From a virus, in the IMG/VR virus record IMGVR_UViG_3300047509_000028, positions 1-63,987 of that record: a stretch of 63,987 nt of DNA; one strand, written 5' to 3'. How positions within the stretch are numbered: the first letter of the stretch is position 1; the number at the start of each line of letters is the position of its first letter. The notes below the pieces were generated by a model that saw only the letters and a list, made by a program, of their open reading frames with translations, was not told where the DNA came from and did not search any database. The position numbers and the translations under genes were made by a program. Of the stretch, positions 1 through 7,851 are shown piece after piece.

Positions 1-301
1 CAGTGCTAGGAAAGCAAAGACCGCTCTCCGCTAATCAGTGCTAGGACGGCGCGGGATCGCGCTACAGGCCGGGGAGTCGCCGCTCTACAGGGGAGTCAAG
101 CGCAAGCGTGTTCACGTTGCCCAGCGCCGCCTAGCCAGTCCTACCGTAGCGCCCGCATCGGCCCTGTCAAGTCCCCGGCTTGGCCTCAGTAGAACATGCT
201 ACAGCCCAAAGCGCAAGCGGTTTTCGTGCTGTCTTTGTAAGCCTATAAATGAAAGCGGCGCAGTAATTAACTGCGCCGCTCGGGTACTACGTACTGCTCT
301 T
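1..301. repeat. Gene-free end region with short direct repeats
   Basis: I see no convincing gene in the first 301 bases; the open frames here lack ribosome sites. The stretch is rich in short repeats: TAATCAGTGCTAGGA at 32-46, with its last 11 bases also at 1-11; GGGGAGTC at 71-78 and 90-97, inverted at 758-765; AAGCGCAAGCG at 98-108 and 209-219; CTACAG three times. The window ends in TAATCAGTG, so joining the ends over the shared CAGTG gives a second complete copy of the 15-bp repeat. A packaging, end-joining or regulatory role is possible but not shown. Confidence 0.55.
254..280 (-). terminator. Rho-independent-like terminator of the left leftward genes
   Basis: A perfect 10-bp stem (AGCGGCGCAG with CTGCGCCGCT) closes a 7-base loop. 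Read leftward, the stem is followed by TTTCATTTATAGG, a moderately T-rich tail. It lies about 20 bases after the stop codon of the last leftward gene (302-715), where a terminator is expected. Confidence 0.7.
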
Positions 302-715
302 TTACGCATCAATCTCGATACCGTCCGGGTCAACCTCAGCCGGTGCTTCGGCGTCATCCGCTGCGGTACGTGCGCCAGCGTGCCACACAACCAGTTCCGG
401 CTTGCCGCTGCCGCTGCCGTCTGCGTTGGTCGGCTCACCCAACGGGTAGAACCGGGTCACGACCTTGATCTTCTGGCGCTTCGCCGTCATGGCGATAGCG
501 GATTGCTTCTGGCGAGCCTTGCGCGCTGCATCTTCGGCAACGGTCAACGGCGTACCGTCTTGTTTCTTCTGGCCGTTCTTGCCCTCGACCGTCAGCACGA
601 AGCTATCGCCCTGCACCAGCGATGCGAAATTGTACTTCGGGCTACGCGGTGCGAAGTGCATATCACGCTTCGGGATCGCTACGTTTTTACGGACAACAAT
701 GGTGAACTCGCTCAT
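302..715 (-). CDS. Hypothetical protein with N-terminal RKNVAIP motif
   Basis: Unrecognised 137-residue protein. The start has a good ribosome site (AAAGGAG, 5 bases spacing). Residues 9-15 read RKNVAIP, closely matching motifs in the AAA+ ATPase at 3590-4951, the SSB-like protein at 45544-46554 and the small protein at 1636-1887. The middle is basic (RKARQKQ) and the C-terminus is strongly acidic (DDAEAPAEVDPDGIEIDA), a charge layout seen in some nucleic-acid-associated phage proteins. It is the last gene of the left leftward series, followed by a hairpin terminator. Function unknown. Confidence 0.8.
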   Translation of the reverse strand: MSEFTIVVRKNVAIPKRDMHFAPRSPKYNFASLVQGDSFVLTVEGKNGQKKQDGTPLTVAEDAARKARQKQSAIAMTAKRQKIKVVTRFYPLGEPTNADGSGSGKPELVVWHAGARTAADDAEAPAEVDPDGIEIDA

Positions 716-791
716 AAGTTACTCCTTTGTAGTGGGCTGGATTGCCCGGTAAGTCAGGACTCCCCGACGTATGGCTAGTGTTTCATAGGTT

Positions 792-1085
792 TTACTCGTT
801 GTCAACAGGCGCGTCCAATTCTTTTTCGTGGGCAACGGCCCACAGCGTTTTCGTTAGCTCCTGTAGCTTGGTCGCCTGTACCGGCCTGCGACGGTCAATG
901 TAATACCAGCCCCGCAAGTACCAAATGCGCCCGGTATCTCGGCCAAGTGCCTTACAAGCCGCTTCGTAATCCTTAATTAAAGAATTACTTTTTATAGCGG
1001 AAGCGTGTTGTCGTCTTGTTCTTTCGTTCTTTCGTATCTGCGCTAGCTTCTTGTCGCATTCTATTTTCCTGTATTGGTAGCTCAC
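792..1085 (-). CDS. Hypothetical small protein, related to the 1636-1887 product
   Basis: 97 residues. It starts at GTG, which overlaps the stop of the upstream SprT-type gene (GTGA), with AGGAG upstream. The N-terminal half is basic. The segment DYEAACKALG...RGWYYI...LQELTKTLW resembles AYREAYKAVYG...DGVWCTL...LRELTTQLR in the protein at 1636-1887, so the two genes flanking the zincin look like diverged copies. Function unknown. Confidence 0.75.
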   Translation of the reverse strand: MSYQYRKIECDKKLAQIRKNERTRRQHASAIKSNSLIKDYEAACKALGRDTGRIWYLRGWYYIDRRRPVQATKLQELTKTLWAVAHEKELDAPVDNE

Positions 1086-1627
1086 GTTATGTCTCCTGTC
1101 CAGTGTTCCGGCTTTACCCGCTCGTTCGCGCGTGTTAAGTACGTCGTCCCCTCCTGTATCCGTGCATGGCGTACATCACTTACCTCAAACCTCCCTGCGC
1201 CGGGAGTAGCATAGACGTACCGCACGCGCTTGCGTTGCCGCAGATCGTACTCGTTTTTAAACTTCACGTCCGCTCGACCGCCCAGCGCACGGCATACCCT
1301 AACCCAGCCTTCGTTATGCCCGCTGCCCAAGTGCGGGCGCACGAAGCATACCAGATGCGCTATTTCATGGGGTACTGTCTCCGCTAAGAAATCCTCTACG
1401 TTCTGCGCGATGGCAAGCCTGTTCACGATTACGTTAATATCCGCCCCATGAAGCTGTGCTAGCGCGGCGTTGTGCTTCTTTGTAATGCGATTGATGGTCG
1501 CATTCTCTAGCAGCACGATATTAAACGTAGCGAACTCGTTATCGTCAATGACGTAGCGCATACAGGCTTCCGACCAAACCTCCCTGAGCCGCGTCGCTAC
1601 GCGGCTCTCGTCTGCGGTAATGTCCAT
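1082..1627 (-). CDS. SprT-like zinc metalloprotease
   Basis: 181 residues from the chosen ATG at 1627, which has GGAG eight bases upstream; the longer frame runs back into the upstream gene without a ribosome site. It contains HEIAHLV (an HExxH zinc motif) followed by HNEGW, the layout of SprT/SprT-like (SprTN) metallopeptidases. In cells this family degrades proteins crosslinked to DNA; many phages carry short versions. The C-terminal tail is basic and lacks an obvious Cys4 zinc ribbon. It overlaps the next gene by four bases, implying translational coupling. The family assignment rests on the motif and context. Confidence 0.75.
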   Translation of the reverse strand: MDITADESRVATRLREVWSEACMRYVIDDNEFATFNIVLLENATINRITKKHNAALAQLHGADINVIVNRLAIAQNVEDFLAETVPHEIAHLVCFVRPHLGSGHNEGWVRVCRALGGRADVKFKNEYDLRQRKRVRYVYATPGAGRFEVSDVRHARIQEGTTYLTRANERVKPEHWTGDIT

Positions 1628-1635
1628 GATAGCTC

Positions 1636-1887
1636 CTACAGGCTGGCCCTGTTCCGTAATTGCGTGGTCAACTCCCGCAGCCTGCGCAGCCTGACACGTT
1701 GCGGCTGGCCTCGCAAGGTACACCATACCCCGTCGAAGCTTACCCCCGGCAGGATGCCGTAGACGGCTTTGTACGCTTCCCTGTAGGCATCCAGCGCGTG
1801 TTGTTGTGTCTTACTCGGCTTAAATGGCTTCCTGCGGTGTAGCGGCAGGGGAATGCTCTTGCGGATATGCGGCATGGCGGCGATCAT
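1636..1887 (-). CDS. Hypothetical small basic protein with RKSIPLP motif
   Basis: 83 residues from ATG 1887, which overlaps the stop of the DUF3846 gene as ATGA and has GGAG upstream. Residues 9-15 are RKSIPLP, at the same position as RKNVAIP in the 302-715 product. The rest is basic and resembles the product of 792-1085 (see there). It lies directly upstream of the SprT-like gene and is probably co-translated with it. Function unknown. Confidence 0.75.
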   Translation of the reverse strand: MIAAMPHIRKSIPLPLHRRKPFKPSKTQQHALDAYREAYKAVYGILPGVSFDGVWCTLRGQPQRVRLRRLRELTTQLRNRASL

Positions 1888-2273
1888 TCCACTCTCCAAG
1901 TTCTTGTTTCGCTAATGAACCGAACGCTGCGCTCGTTGCCCAGTGCCATGCAACCAAACGCTACCCATCCTCGTACTTCCTCTAGTGTTAACTCCGTGCC
2001 GATACTCTCGCCCTCGCTGTCCGTTGCCAGTATCAAGCCCTTGCCTGCGAGATACGCGGGGTTACCGCCTTCGACTCGGAACATGCCGACTGTGTTCCGT
2101 TTGCCGTTAAGCAACCCCTCGTCGTCAACGTAGATTGTATTCTCGGCTCCGTCTCCGAGTCTCACGCAATCGAATAGCTCCGCGTCTATTAGTTTGCAGA
2201 TGCTTTTATAGTCTCCGTCGTACTCGACCTCTGTTACTGCTTCGTTTTGCGGGTCTATAAGAATGGCGCGCAT
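1884..2273 (-). CDS. DUF3846 family protein
   Basis: 129 residues from ATG 2273, preceded by GGGAGA. It opens MRAILIDPQNEAVTEVEYDG and contains VRLGDGAENTIYVDDEGLLN and LAGKGLILATDSEGE, followed by LTLEEVRGWVAF. This order and wording are characteristic of the DUF3846 family of phage and plasmid proteins, whose biochemical role is unknown. It overlaps the next gene by four bases. Confidence 0.8.
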   Translation of the reverse strand: MRAILIDPQNEAVTEVEYDGDYKSICKLIDAELFDCVRLGDGAENTIYVDDEGLLNGKRNTVGMFRVEGGNPAYLAGKGLILATDSEGESIGTELTLEEVRGWVAFGCMALGNERSVRFISETRTWRVE

Positions 2274-2274
2274 G

Positions 2275-2655
2275 TTATTCTCCCGGTGTCTGCATCTGTT
2301 CCCACGTCCACGGCGTATTAGCCGCAATCTTTGGCGCGTAACCGCCGCCGTATCGCACTGTATGCTTGTCCAAGTCTACCACGAAAATGCCTGCATCGCC
2401 ATGCGAATCGTCCGCAGTTAGCAGTGCATCGCAGTTCCATACGCCTACTCCTAATACCTCACCCATGTTACTCTCACAAGCGTAACTAACTAGCCTTGCG
2501 AAGCCGTACGATACATCCGCGCCTCTCTTAATCAGGAAGCGGTCAAAGAATGAATCTAACAGTGCTGGTGTACCTTTACCTCCCCAGTGTAAGTACAGCA
2601 CTGGACTCAGTTCGCCTTGCGAATCGGTTAATTGGATTAGTGCACGGTCGCCCAT
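2275..2655 (-). CDS. Hypothetical protein
   Basis: 126 residues, starting after AAAGGAAC. It opens MGDRALIQLTDSQGE followed by LYLHWGGKG, similar in style to small phage proteins that begin MGARCNIKL with a later HWDG-type motif, but I cannot name a function. Only one base separates it from the DUF3846 gene, so the two are very likely in one transcript. Confidence 0.7.
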   Translation of the reverse strand: MGDRALIQLTDSQGELSPVLYLHWGGKGTPALLDSFFDRFLIKRGADVSYGFARLVSYACESNMGEVLGVGVWNCDALLTADDSHGDAGIFVVDLDKHTVRYGGGYAPKIAANTPWTWEQMQTPGE

Positions 2656-2709
2656 GATGATAGTTCCTTTATTATCCTACTGCCGCGTAGCGCGCGGCTC
2701 GCTTACTTC

Positions 2710-3564
2710 TTACTCGCTCCTGTCCAGCACCCGCTGCTTTTCTAACTGCGCGTTCACCCATGCTACCGGGTCACGCTCGAACAACTCGGCATCATCCAGA
2801 TAACCGCCTTGCATGAATACGTCCTGCGGTTCTAACTGCAACAGACGGCGCAGCAGCTTACCACGCTTCTCGCTTCCGACTGTACCCTCCCACCCGCCGC
2901 CGATTAAGCTTTCGCCTGTTACCGTACTTACGTGGTTAAAGCACACTGTACGTGCGAAGCTTGTTGAAGTCAGCACGGCTACACACTGCGCGAGACTGAT
3001 CGGATGCGAGTCTAACTGCACGCGCCCAGTGCAAACAAACTCAGGGATAGCGTGCGACACGGTATGATACGACGCCCACAACTCGACCGGACGTTCCTCA
3101 CTCATCCGCATCACTAACGCTGCTATTGCCGCACCACGACGGATGATCGCATCCTCGCCCACGCCAGCCGATACCATCACCTCTACCACCACGCGCACGG
3201 GTGCCGCTTCACTCTCAACCAACTGCCGCATCCGCATATGCCCCGGCTCGCCTGCTAGATACTCAGGCACGATAGGATATGCCCCTACTACGCTCGGCAT
3301 CCACTGCACTACATGCCGATCATGCAGGCCGCTGTCGATCTTGTCGATTAACTCGCGGGTCGTGCGGTAGCCTCGCTCGTTCACTGTGGCACCATCGCGG
3401 ATATATTTAATGGACTCCGCTAAGTCCCGCCCGCCTGCCCAACTCAGATGCGAACCGATACTATTCTTATCAACCCCCTGCGCCGCGACCTTGAGAAAGT
3501 CCGGCATACTCTCGGTGATGGTGATGAAACGATTAACGCCTTTGTCAACTGTTGGCTTGTTCAT
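2710..3564 (-). CDS. DUF7192-like phage protein
   Basis: 284 residues with AAAGGAAG upstream. The order SWAGGRDLAES, YPIVPEYLAGEPGHM, RRGAAIAALVMRM and RPVELWASYH resembles a phage family I recall as DUF7192; the family name is from memory and needs a profile search. Such proteins are usually next to a MoxR-type AAA+ ATPase, as here (25 bases downstream of the gene at 3590-4951). The function is not established; a client or partner of the ATPase is a reasonable inference. Confidence 0.65.
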   Translation of the reverse strand: MNKPTVDKGVNRFITITESMPDFLKVAAQGVDKNSIGSHLSWAGGRDLAESIKYIRDGATVNERGYRTTRELIDKIDSGLHDRHVVQWMPSVVGAYPIVPEYLAGEPGHMRMRQLVESEAAPVRVVVEVMVSAGVGEDAIIRRGAAIAALVMRMSEERPVELWASYHTVSHAIPEFVCTGRVQLDSHPISLAQCVAVLTSTSFARTVCFNHVSTVTGESLIGGGWEGTVGSEKRGKLLRRLLQLEPQDVFMQGGYLDDAELFERDPVAWVNAQLEKQRVLDRSE

Positions 3565-3589
3565 GTCACTTCCTTTGTCAGTGCGTTAG

Positions 3590-4951
3590 TTAAACGTTGG
3601 CGTGTTGGCGAATGCGTGCGATCTGTTCCTCAGTCAACCCTTTCCATACCAGCATGTTCAGACATTGCGCCTCGGAGAAACCAGCCCTTAGCAGGGCTGC
3701 ACCACGTATGCTAGCACGCGGGCTTACTACATGCTTCACGTCGCCGCTTGTCACGATAGCCTTGCGGATACGCTGTACCTTGTTCGTCCATAGGTCGTTG
3801 CCTGCCAGCGCACGCTCGAAGCTTTCATCATACGCCCAGTCCATCATAACAAACCTGTCCGTTGTTGCCTTGTCCAGCTTGTTCCGGCCAACGTAATCAT
3901 GCGTTGCCCCGTTGCCCCATGTGTTCGCGGTAGCGATGATGATGTTATCTGTATGCCGCGTGATCCGCTCACCTGCGAAGTCACACTGTCCGTTCTCAAG
4001 CATCATGCACAGAGCGACTAGCGCTTGCGGACTACCTGCATCCAGTTCATCCATCAGCAGCACCGATGGTACGCCATAACTGCGACTGCACTCAGTCTCC
4101 ACCCGCGCGCCTGTAGCCCCGCGATAGCCTAGCACCTTGTATTCCGTGTCCACCGCGCCGACGTGGTAATACGGGACGCCTAGAGCCTGCGCCACGGCCA
4201 TTGCTGCGCGTGTCTTGCCGGAACCGGCTGGCCCCGGTAGCAGGATCGGATAGCTGTAACCATCGCTGCCCTTCGTGCTAGCTAACTTAAGCAACTCCGG
4301 GAATTGATTATGCTGCACGCCTACGTTGACCGGCTCGCGTTCCCCGTTGTCGCTGCTTACCACGATCTGCTGCGGTAAGTTAATACCCCGCAGTTCCTCG
4401 CGGACTAGCTCACGCACCGCTTCGCTGTCCATGCTTCCGACGCCTAACGCCTCGCGTAATACCTGCGCGAGCGCATCGTTACTAGCAGCGTGCTTGGGCT
4501 TCACGTTCGCCGGTTCGGCTTTCGCTACCGGCTTGCTGTCCTGTTCTGCATTGTACGCTTCTTGCTCGTCATGCGACGGCTCAGGTTCTACCCTGTAGCT
4601 TTCCCCCGGTATCGGTACGTTCTTGCGCACTCCCGGCTTGTTGTATCCGGGATTGGCGTCGCTGCTGTTAATAAACTCCGTCATCGGCTTGCCTTGCTTG
4701 TTCGGTCGTGCCTTGTAAGCTGCCGCGCGTTGCTCCATCGCCGGAACGGCTTGCTCTAGTGCGTCGCGGTGCTGCGGATATTCTCGCAGTAGCCATTCAG
4801 CAAAGTGTGCTTTGCGTGGGGTTTCAAACCGTGTCTGCCAGTTTACGGTGACACCGCAGACGGTCTTAGCTAGCAGTTCAATGTCGCTGGTAATGCAGTT
4901 CGCTATTCTGCACGCGAGGTCACTTGAAAAACTGAAGTTATAGGTAGGCAT
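3590..4951 (-). CDS. MoxR-type AAA+ ATPase
   Basis: 453 residues with AAAGGAAG upstream. Walker A is GPAGSGKT (240-247), Walker B LLMDELD (298-304), sensor 1 IIIATANTWG (around 338-346), and DRFVMMDW follows, as in the MoxR/AAA_5 group. The N-terminal 230 residues are family-specific, with RKNVPIP at 109-115 in a charged linker. MoxR-type ATPases remodel protein partners, often with a VWA or other adaptor. Here the partner is probably the adjacent DUF7192-like protein. Whether the complex acts on virion, host or replication proteins cannot be told. Confidence 0.85.
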   Translation of the reverse strand: MPTYNFSFSSDLACRIANCITSDIELLAKTVCGVTVNWQTRFETPRKAHFAEWLLREYPQHRDALEQAVPAMEQRAAAYKARPNKQGKPMTEFINSSDANPGYNKPGVRKNVPIPGESYRVEPEPSHDEQEAYNAEQDSKPVAKAEPANVKPKHAASNDALAQVLREALGVGSMDSEAVRELVREELRGINLPQQIVVSSDNGEREPVNVGVQHNQFPELLKLASTKGSDGYSYPILLPGPAGSGKTRAAMAVAQALGVPYYHVGAVDTEYKVLGYRGATGARVETECSRSYGVPSVLLMDELDAGSPQALVALCMMLENGQCDFAGERITRHTDNIIIATANTWGNGATHDYVGRNKLDKATTDRFVMMDWAYDESFERALAGNDLWTNKVQRIRKAIVTSGDVKHVVSPRASIRGAALLRAGFSEAQCLNMLVWKGLTEEQIARIRQHANV

Positions 4952-5012
4952 GGTACGTTCTTCCTTTGAGGGTCTTAAAGACTGGTGCGCTTAGAGCGCG
5001 TGAATGCTACTG

Positions 5013-5192
5013 TTAAAGCTCATCTGCGAAGCGTGCCACTCGAACCGCCCGATCATGCGCGCTGATCCTTTCGTTGTCAAGCGCTTCCCTATTCTGGCGC
5101 TCGCGTTGTACTGCTTTTTCTTTCCGCCTACGATACTTTACATCTTGTGGCGACAGTTTCCAGCTAGGCTGATTCCAGAATGCAGTGTTCAT
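5013..5192 (-). CDS. Small charged hypothetical protein
   Basis: 59 residues. The ATG at 5192 overlaps the upstream stop (ATGA) and has AAGGAG upstream. The sequence begins MNTAFWNQPSWKLSPQDVKY and continues with a dense run of Arg/Lys/Glu, probably a helix. It is likely translated by coupling to the coiled-coil protein upstream. No family recognised. Confidence 0.65.
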   Translation of the reverse strand: MNTAFWNQPSWKLSPQDVKYRRRKEKAVQRERQNREALDNERISAHDRAVRVARFADEL

Positions 5193-5548
5193 TCTGCTAC
5201 TCCTTGCGCGTCGTCAATGGCGGATAACGCTTCCGCTAGCGCATCGTCGTCCCCTAAGTTCGCCGTGTCTGCGAACGTACCAGCCACTTCCTCCATGTAA
5301 CTAACTGCCCTGTCCATCGCTTCGATTGCGTCATTCATCGCGCTACCTTTGTCGCCATCCTGTTGCGACTCGGGCAGATTATCATACGCTTCCTGTTCCT
5401 CGTCGTGCACTTCGTTTACTGCATCCCTGATCGTTTCCAATTGATCCGCTATCTCCCGCGATTCTCGCATACAAGCATTAATGCGCGCGGCCATTCCGTT
5501 CAGTGCATCATACTGCACTTGCAGGTCTTTTCTACGTTGCTTATTCAT
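5189..5548 (-). CDS. Phage coiled-coil protein (EEQEAYDNLPES type)
   Basis: 119 acidic residues with AAAGGAAG upstream. It is almost wholly helical, and residues 50-62 read EEQEAYDNLPESQ, a motif recurring in small early proteins of many phages with no known activity. It is co-transcribed with the 59-residue gene that overlaps its stop. Confidence 0.75.
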   Translation of the reverse strand: MNKQRRKDLQVQYDALNGMAARINACMRESREIADQLETIRDAVNEVHDEEQEAYDNLPESQQDGDKGSAMNDAIEAMDRAVSYMEEVAGTFADTANLGDDDALAEALSAIDDAQGVAE

Positions 5549-5635
5549 GTTATCTTCCTTTGTAGGCTACTGGCCTCGTCAGCTAGAGCGATACTCTAGG
5601 AAGCTGCGCGATTCACTGCGCAGCGTTTCGGCCTG

Positions 5636-5824
5636 TTAGTTAATGCCGCATGCTTCCATGAATGTTTCGCGGGCGAAGCGTGGATTATCCTGTTTCGCGT
5701 ACGTTGTATATTGCTCTGCCACCGTCTTGAGGGCCTGATGCACTCGCAAGTGATTATCTGCCCCATGAATCTCGTATACGTTGCGCAGTATCGCCGCAAT
5801 CGCTTTATAGTCTTTGCGCGTCAT
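5636..5824 (-). CDS. Small hypothetical phage protein
   Basis: 62 residues starting MTRKDYKAIAAIL with GGGAGC upstream. This opening (MTRKDYxxIA) is frequent among short phage and prophage proteins of unknown role. A 7-bp hairpin lies just after the stop (5603-5624), and inverted TTACTAGCGC / GCGCTAGTAA repeats (5839-5848 and 5916-5925) flank the leader. Confidence 0.7.
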   Translation of the reverse strand: MTRKDYKAIAAILRNVYEIHGADNHLRVHQALKTVAEQYTTYAKQDNPRFARETFMEACGIN

Positions 5825-5918
5825 GGTAGTGCTCCCGATTACTAGCGCGGAATTGCGCTAGGTTGCTGCTGCTGCGTGGCGATGATAGTTCCTCGCGGTT
5901 GCCCGCGTCAAGCCTGCG

Positions 5919-6896
5919 CTAGTAACTAAAGTTCTTAAGTTGCGAAGCAAACCACGCCCGATGTTCAATGTTCCGCAGGTACTTGCGGTAACGCTTTACT
6001 GGCAAGCCAAGCTCCGTTATTAGTTCTACGAACCTTCGCTGATCGTACTGCCACTGATCCGCAGGGTTATCGCGCTTAACGTACTTAGGCGCCGTCTTGT
6101 CCTGCGCTTTCATTTTACCTTCAACGTAGCTAACATACGCCACCACAAACGCAATGTAAAGCTCATGCTCCCGCACATTGTTCGGTGCTTGGAAACAACG
6201 AAACTCAAGTGTACCAGAGTGACCGTAGTGGGTGCGCCTTAACACGTTACTCTTACCCGACACGTCTATGTCACCGAAACGCGCGGCCCGGTTCTGCGGT
6301 TTTTCGAGCGGCGCGCAGTTCTCATCGTCGGCATAGTAACTAAACGCCCGAGTAATGTAAGGCCTATGGTACATATCCCATGCAGCGTACTCGGTAAACG
6401 TGTGGCCTAACTTCTCCGAGCCTACGTGGATATGCGCTCCGCCGCCCACACAAAACTCCGGTGCGGTATTACTAAACCCTACGCAGCGCATGATGCGATC
6501 GTAGTAATAAGCGACGCTGCTAAACTCTGTGTAATCACTGCACGGGTTTGTTGCAATTTCCACGCATCCGCAGTCTGTATCCCGGCTCCATGTTCTGACT
6601 GTTCCAGCGCGTAGCGCTTCGAGCATCTGTTCGCGGTATTCGCTACTGTAATACTCGCCGGTAGACCTTGCATAACCATACGCATCCAACGGGAACGGCG
6701 GCACCCATGTTAGCTCTACCCCGAGGGTATGCGGGAAAGGTACTGCTGTCTGCGCCATCGTTGAAGCTAGAGCCTTCACCTTTATCGCGCGGATTGCTTT
6801 CGCTGTTGGCGGCTTCCAGTATGGCCCGCCTAGTGTTATGGGTGACAGCTTGCAGGCTTCATCTAAGGTCAGCGGTCTTACTAGCTGAGTGTTCAT
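5919..6896 (-). CDS. Putative amidoligase (COOH-NH2 ligase fold)
   Basis: 325 residues after a perfect AGGAGG site. Four motifs occur in the order expected for the Amidoligase_2 family of the glutamine-synthetase/GCS fold: GVELTWV, a Glu-bearing strand in DTDCGCVEIATNPC, GGGAHIHVG and GTLEFRCFQAP. Family members are predicted to form ATP-dependent amide or peptide bonds, and some phage versions are suggested to tag proteins or modify cell-wall peptides. The neighbouring genes are small unknown proteins and an AAA+ ATPase. The substrate is unknown. A Cys pair in DCGCVEI is unusual and could bind metal. Confidence 0.7.
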   Translation of the reverse strand: MNTQLVRPLTLDEACKLSPITLGGPYWKPPTAKAIRAIKVKALASTMAQTAVPFPHTLGVELTWVPPFPLDAYGYARSTGEYYSSEYREQMLEALRAGTVRTWSRDTDCGCVEIATNPCSDYTEFSSVAYYYDRIMRCVGFSNTAPEFCVGGGAHIHVGSEKLGHTFTEYAAWDMYHRPYITRAFSYYADDENCAPLEKPQNRAARFGDIDVSGKSNVLRRTHYGHSGTLEFRCFQAPNNVREHELYIAFVVAYVSYVEGKMKAQDKTAPKYVKRDNPADQWQYDQRRFVELITELGLPVKRYRKYLRNIEHRAWFASQLKNFSY

Positions 6897-6910
6897 GTTG
6901 CATCCTCCTG

Positions 6911-7255
6911 TTAGGATTTAATTATATCATTCAGTTCGTCGTCCGTCGCTTCATGTTCCTCCGGTTCGCCGGTTCTACTAATCGTAGTCGGCTCCGTGGT
7001 CTTGAAATACCCTGTTACCTGCGCTGTCGCAAACTTCCGCATCGTCTTTGCTTGTGTCACATGCGCCGCTGCTTTGCCTCGCAGTTCCTCGACTAGCGCC
7101 GTGGTTTGCTTGTATTCCTCTGCGGCTGCTACTGCGCGGCGCTTTGCTGCGCCTGCTTTGCTTTCCATGCGTTCGGCTTCTCCATTAAACTTGCGAGCGA
7201 GTTTGTCATGCTCGCGGGCCTCTACCTCTAAACGGTGTAACTTTATACCTGCCAT
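6911..7255 (-). CDS. Coiled-coil hypothetical protein
   Basis: 114 residues from ATG 7255 with AAAGGAG upstream; the longer frame has no ribosome site. Residues 10-80 are a continuous Ala/Glu/Lys helix likely to form a coiled coil, followed by an acidic tail (PEEHEATDDELNDI). It begins just beyond the iteron-like array, so its promoter probably lies in or beside those repeats. Function unknown. Confidence 0.7.
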   Translation of the reverse strand: MAGIKLHRLEVEAREHDKLARKFNGEAERMESKAGAAKRRAVAAAEEYKQTTALVEELRGKAAAHVTQAKTMRKFATAQVTGYFKTTEPTTISRTGEPEEHEATDDELNDIIKS

Positions 7256-7851
7256 TGTGATACTCCTTTGCCGGTTGTGTTGCGGTTGGTTATTAACGGG
7301 GTTGAGTCGCACTAGGTTGAAACATGAAACGCGCACCTGATTGAAACATGCAACGAGGCACTAGTTTGAAACATGAAACAAGACACCGGGCCGAAACATG
7401 CTGCATCGCACCGGCTTGAAACGTGCTGCACGCACCGAGTTGAAACAGGCTGCATTAGAGTGAAACAGAGAGCCTATGAAACACGCTGCATCCAGCGGTG
7501 GCGCAGGCTGTGGGGCAGAATTGGGAGTCTGTTTCATTTTGGAAAAGGATAGAGAGGATTTCATAAGGGTAGCATATACTAAGATACAAGTCAACCCTCC
7601 CCTTTACTAATATAATCCAATACAATATGTTTCTCTTCTTTCCCTTGCTGCATGGGAGAATCGTGCTGTACGCCATACTGGATCAACGCTACCAGCGATT
7701 TTATTTTCGCTGCATGCTTGCTGCATACACCAATCCGAAACATGAAACAAGCCACCATTAGGAAACACGCAACAGATTAGTTAAAATGGTATCTAACGCA
7801 CTAACATTTCCGATACTGCCGTGCGGGAAACCGCACGGCAGGCGCAGTTTG
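7256..7851. repeat. Gene-free region with iteron-like repeats (possible replication origin)
   Basis: No supported gene. From 7318 the core TTGAAACATG recurs at 7318, 7342, 7367, 7392, 7417 and 7441 (steps 24, 25, 25, 25, 24), then degenerates at 7461 and 7477. A GCAC(C/T) element precedes most cores, and a GCTGCAT or GAAAC/CAAC element follows. Further GCTGCAT copies occur at about 7647, 7709 and 7719, and two more GAAACATG/GAAACACG copies near 7737-7770. Regular phase close to 2.4 helical turns, degenerate cores and AT-rich flanks are typical of iterons bound by an initiator or of an operator cluster. Origin function is inference. Confidence 0.65.
7816..7841. terminator. Perfect 11-bp hairpin with GAAA loop
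   Basis: CTGCCGTGCGG and its exact complement flank GAAA (7827-7830). It lies 11 bases after the stop of the leftward ArdC-like gene. No T-run follows on either strand, so it may act as a transcript-stabilising or pausing structure, or separate the ArdC-like gene from the repeat array, rather than be a classical terminator. Confidence 0.6.

Noticed and set aside
38-778. A 246-residue rightward open frame at the left end
   Set aside because: It lies opposite a well-supported leftward gene, has no ribosome site and has Arg/Leu/Cys-rich composition typical of antisense shadows.
7311-7494. CRISPR array
   Set aside because: The repeats are about 10-bp cores at 24-25 bp steps with no unique 30-bp spacers, and no cas genes are present; the Cas4-like gene is a general phage nuclease.
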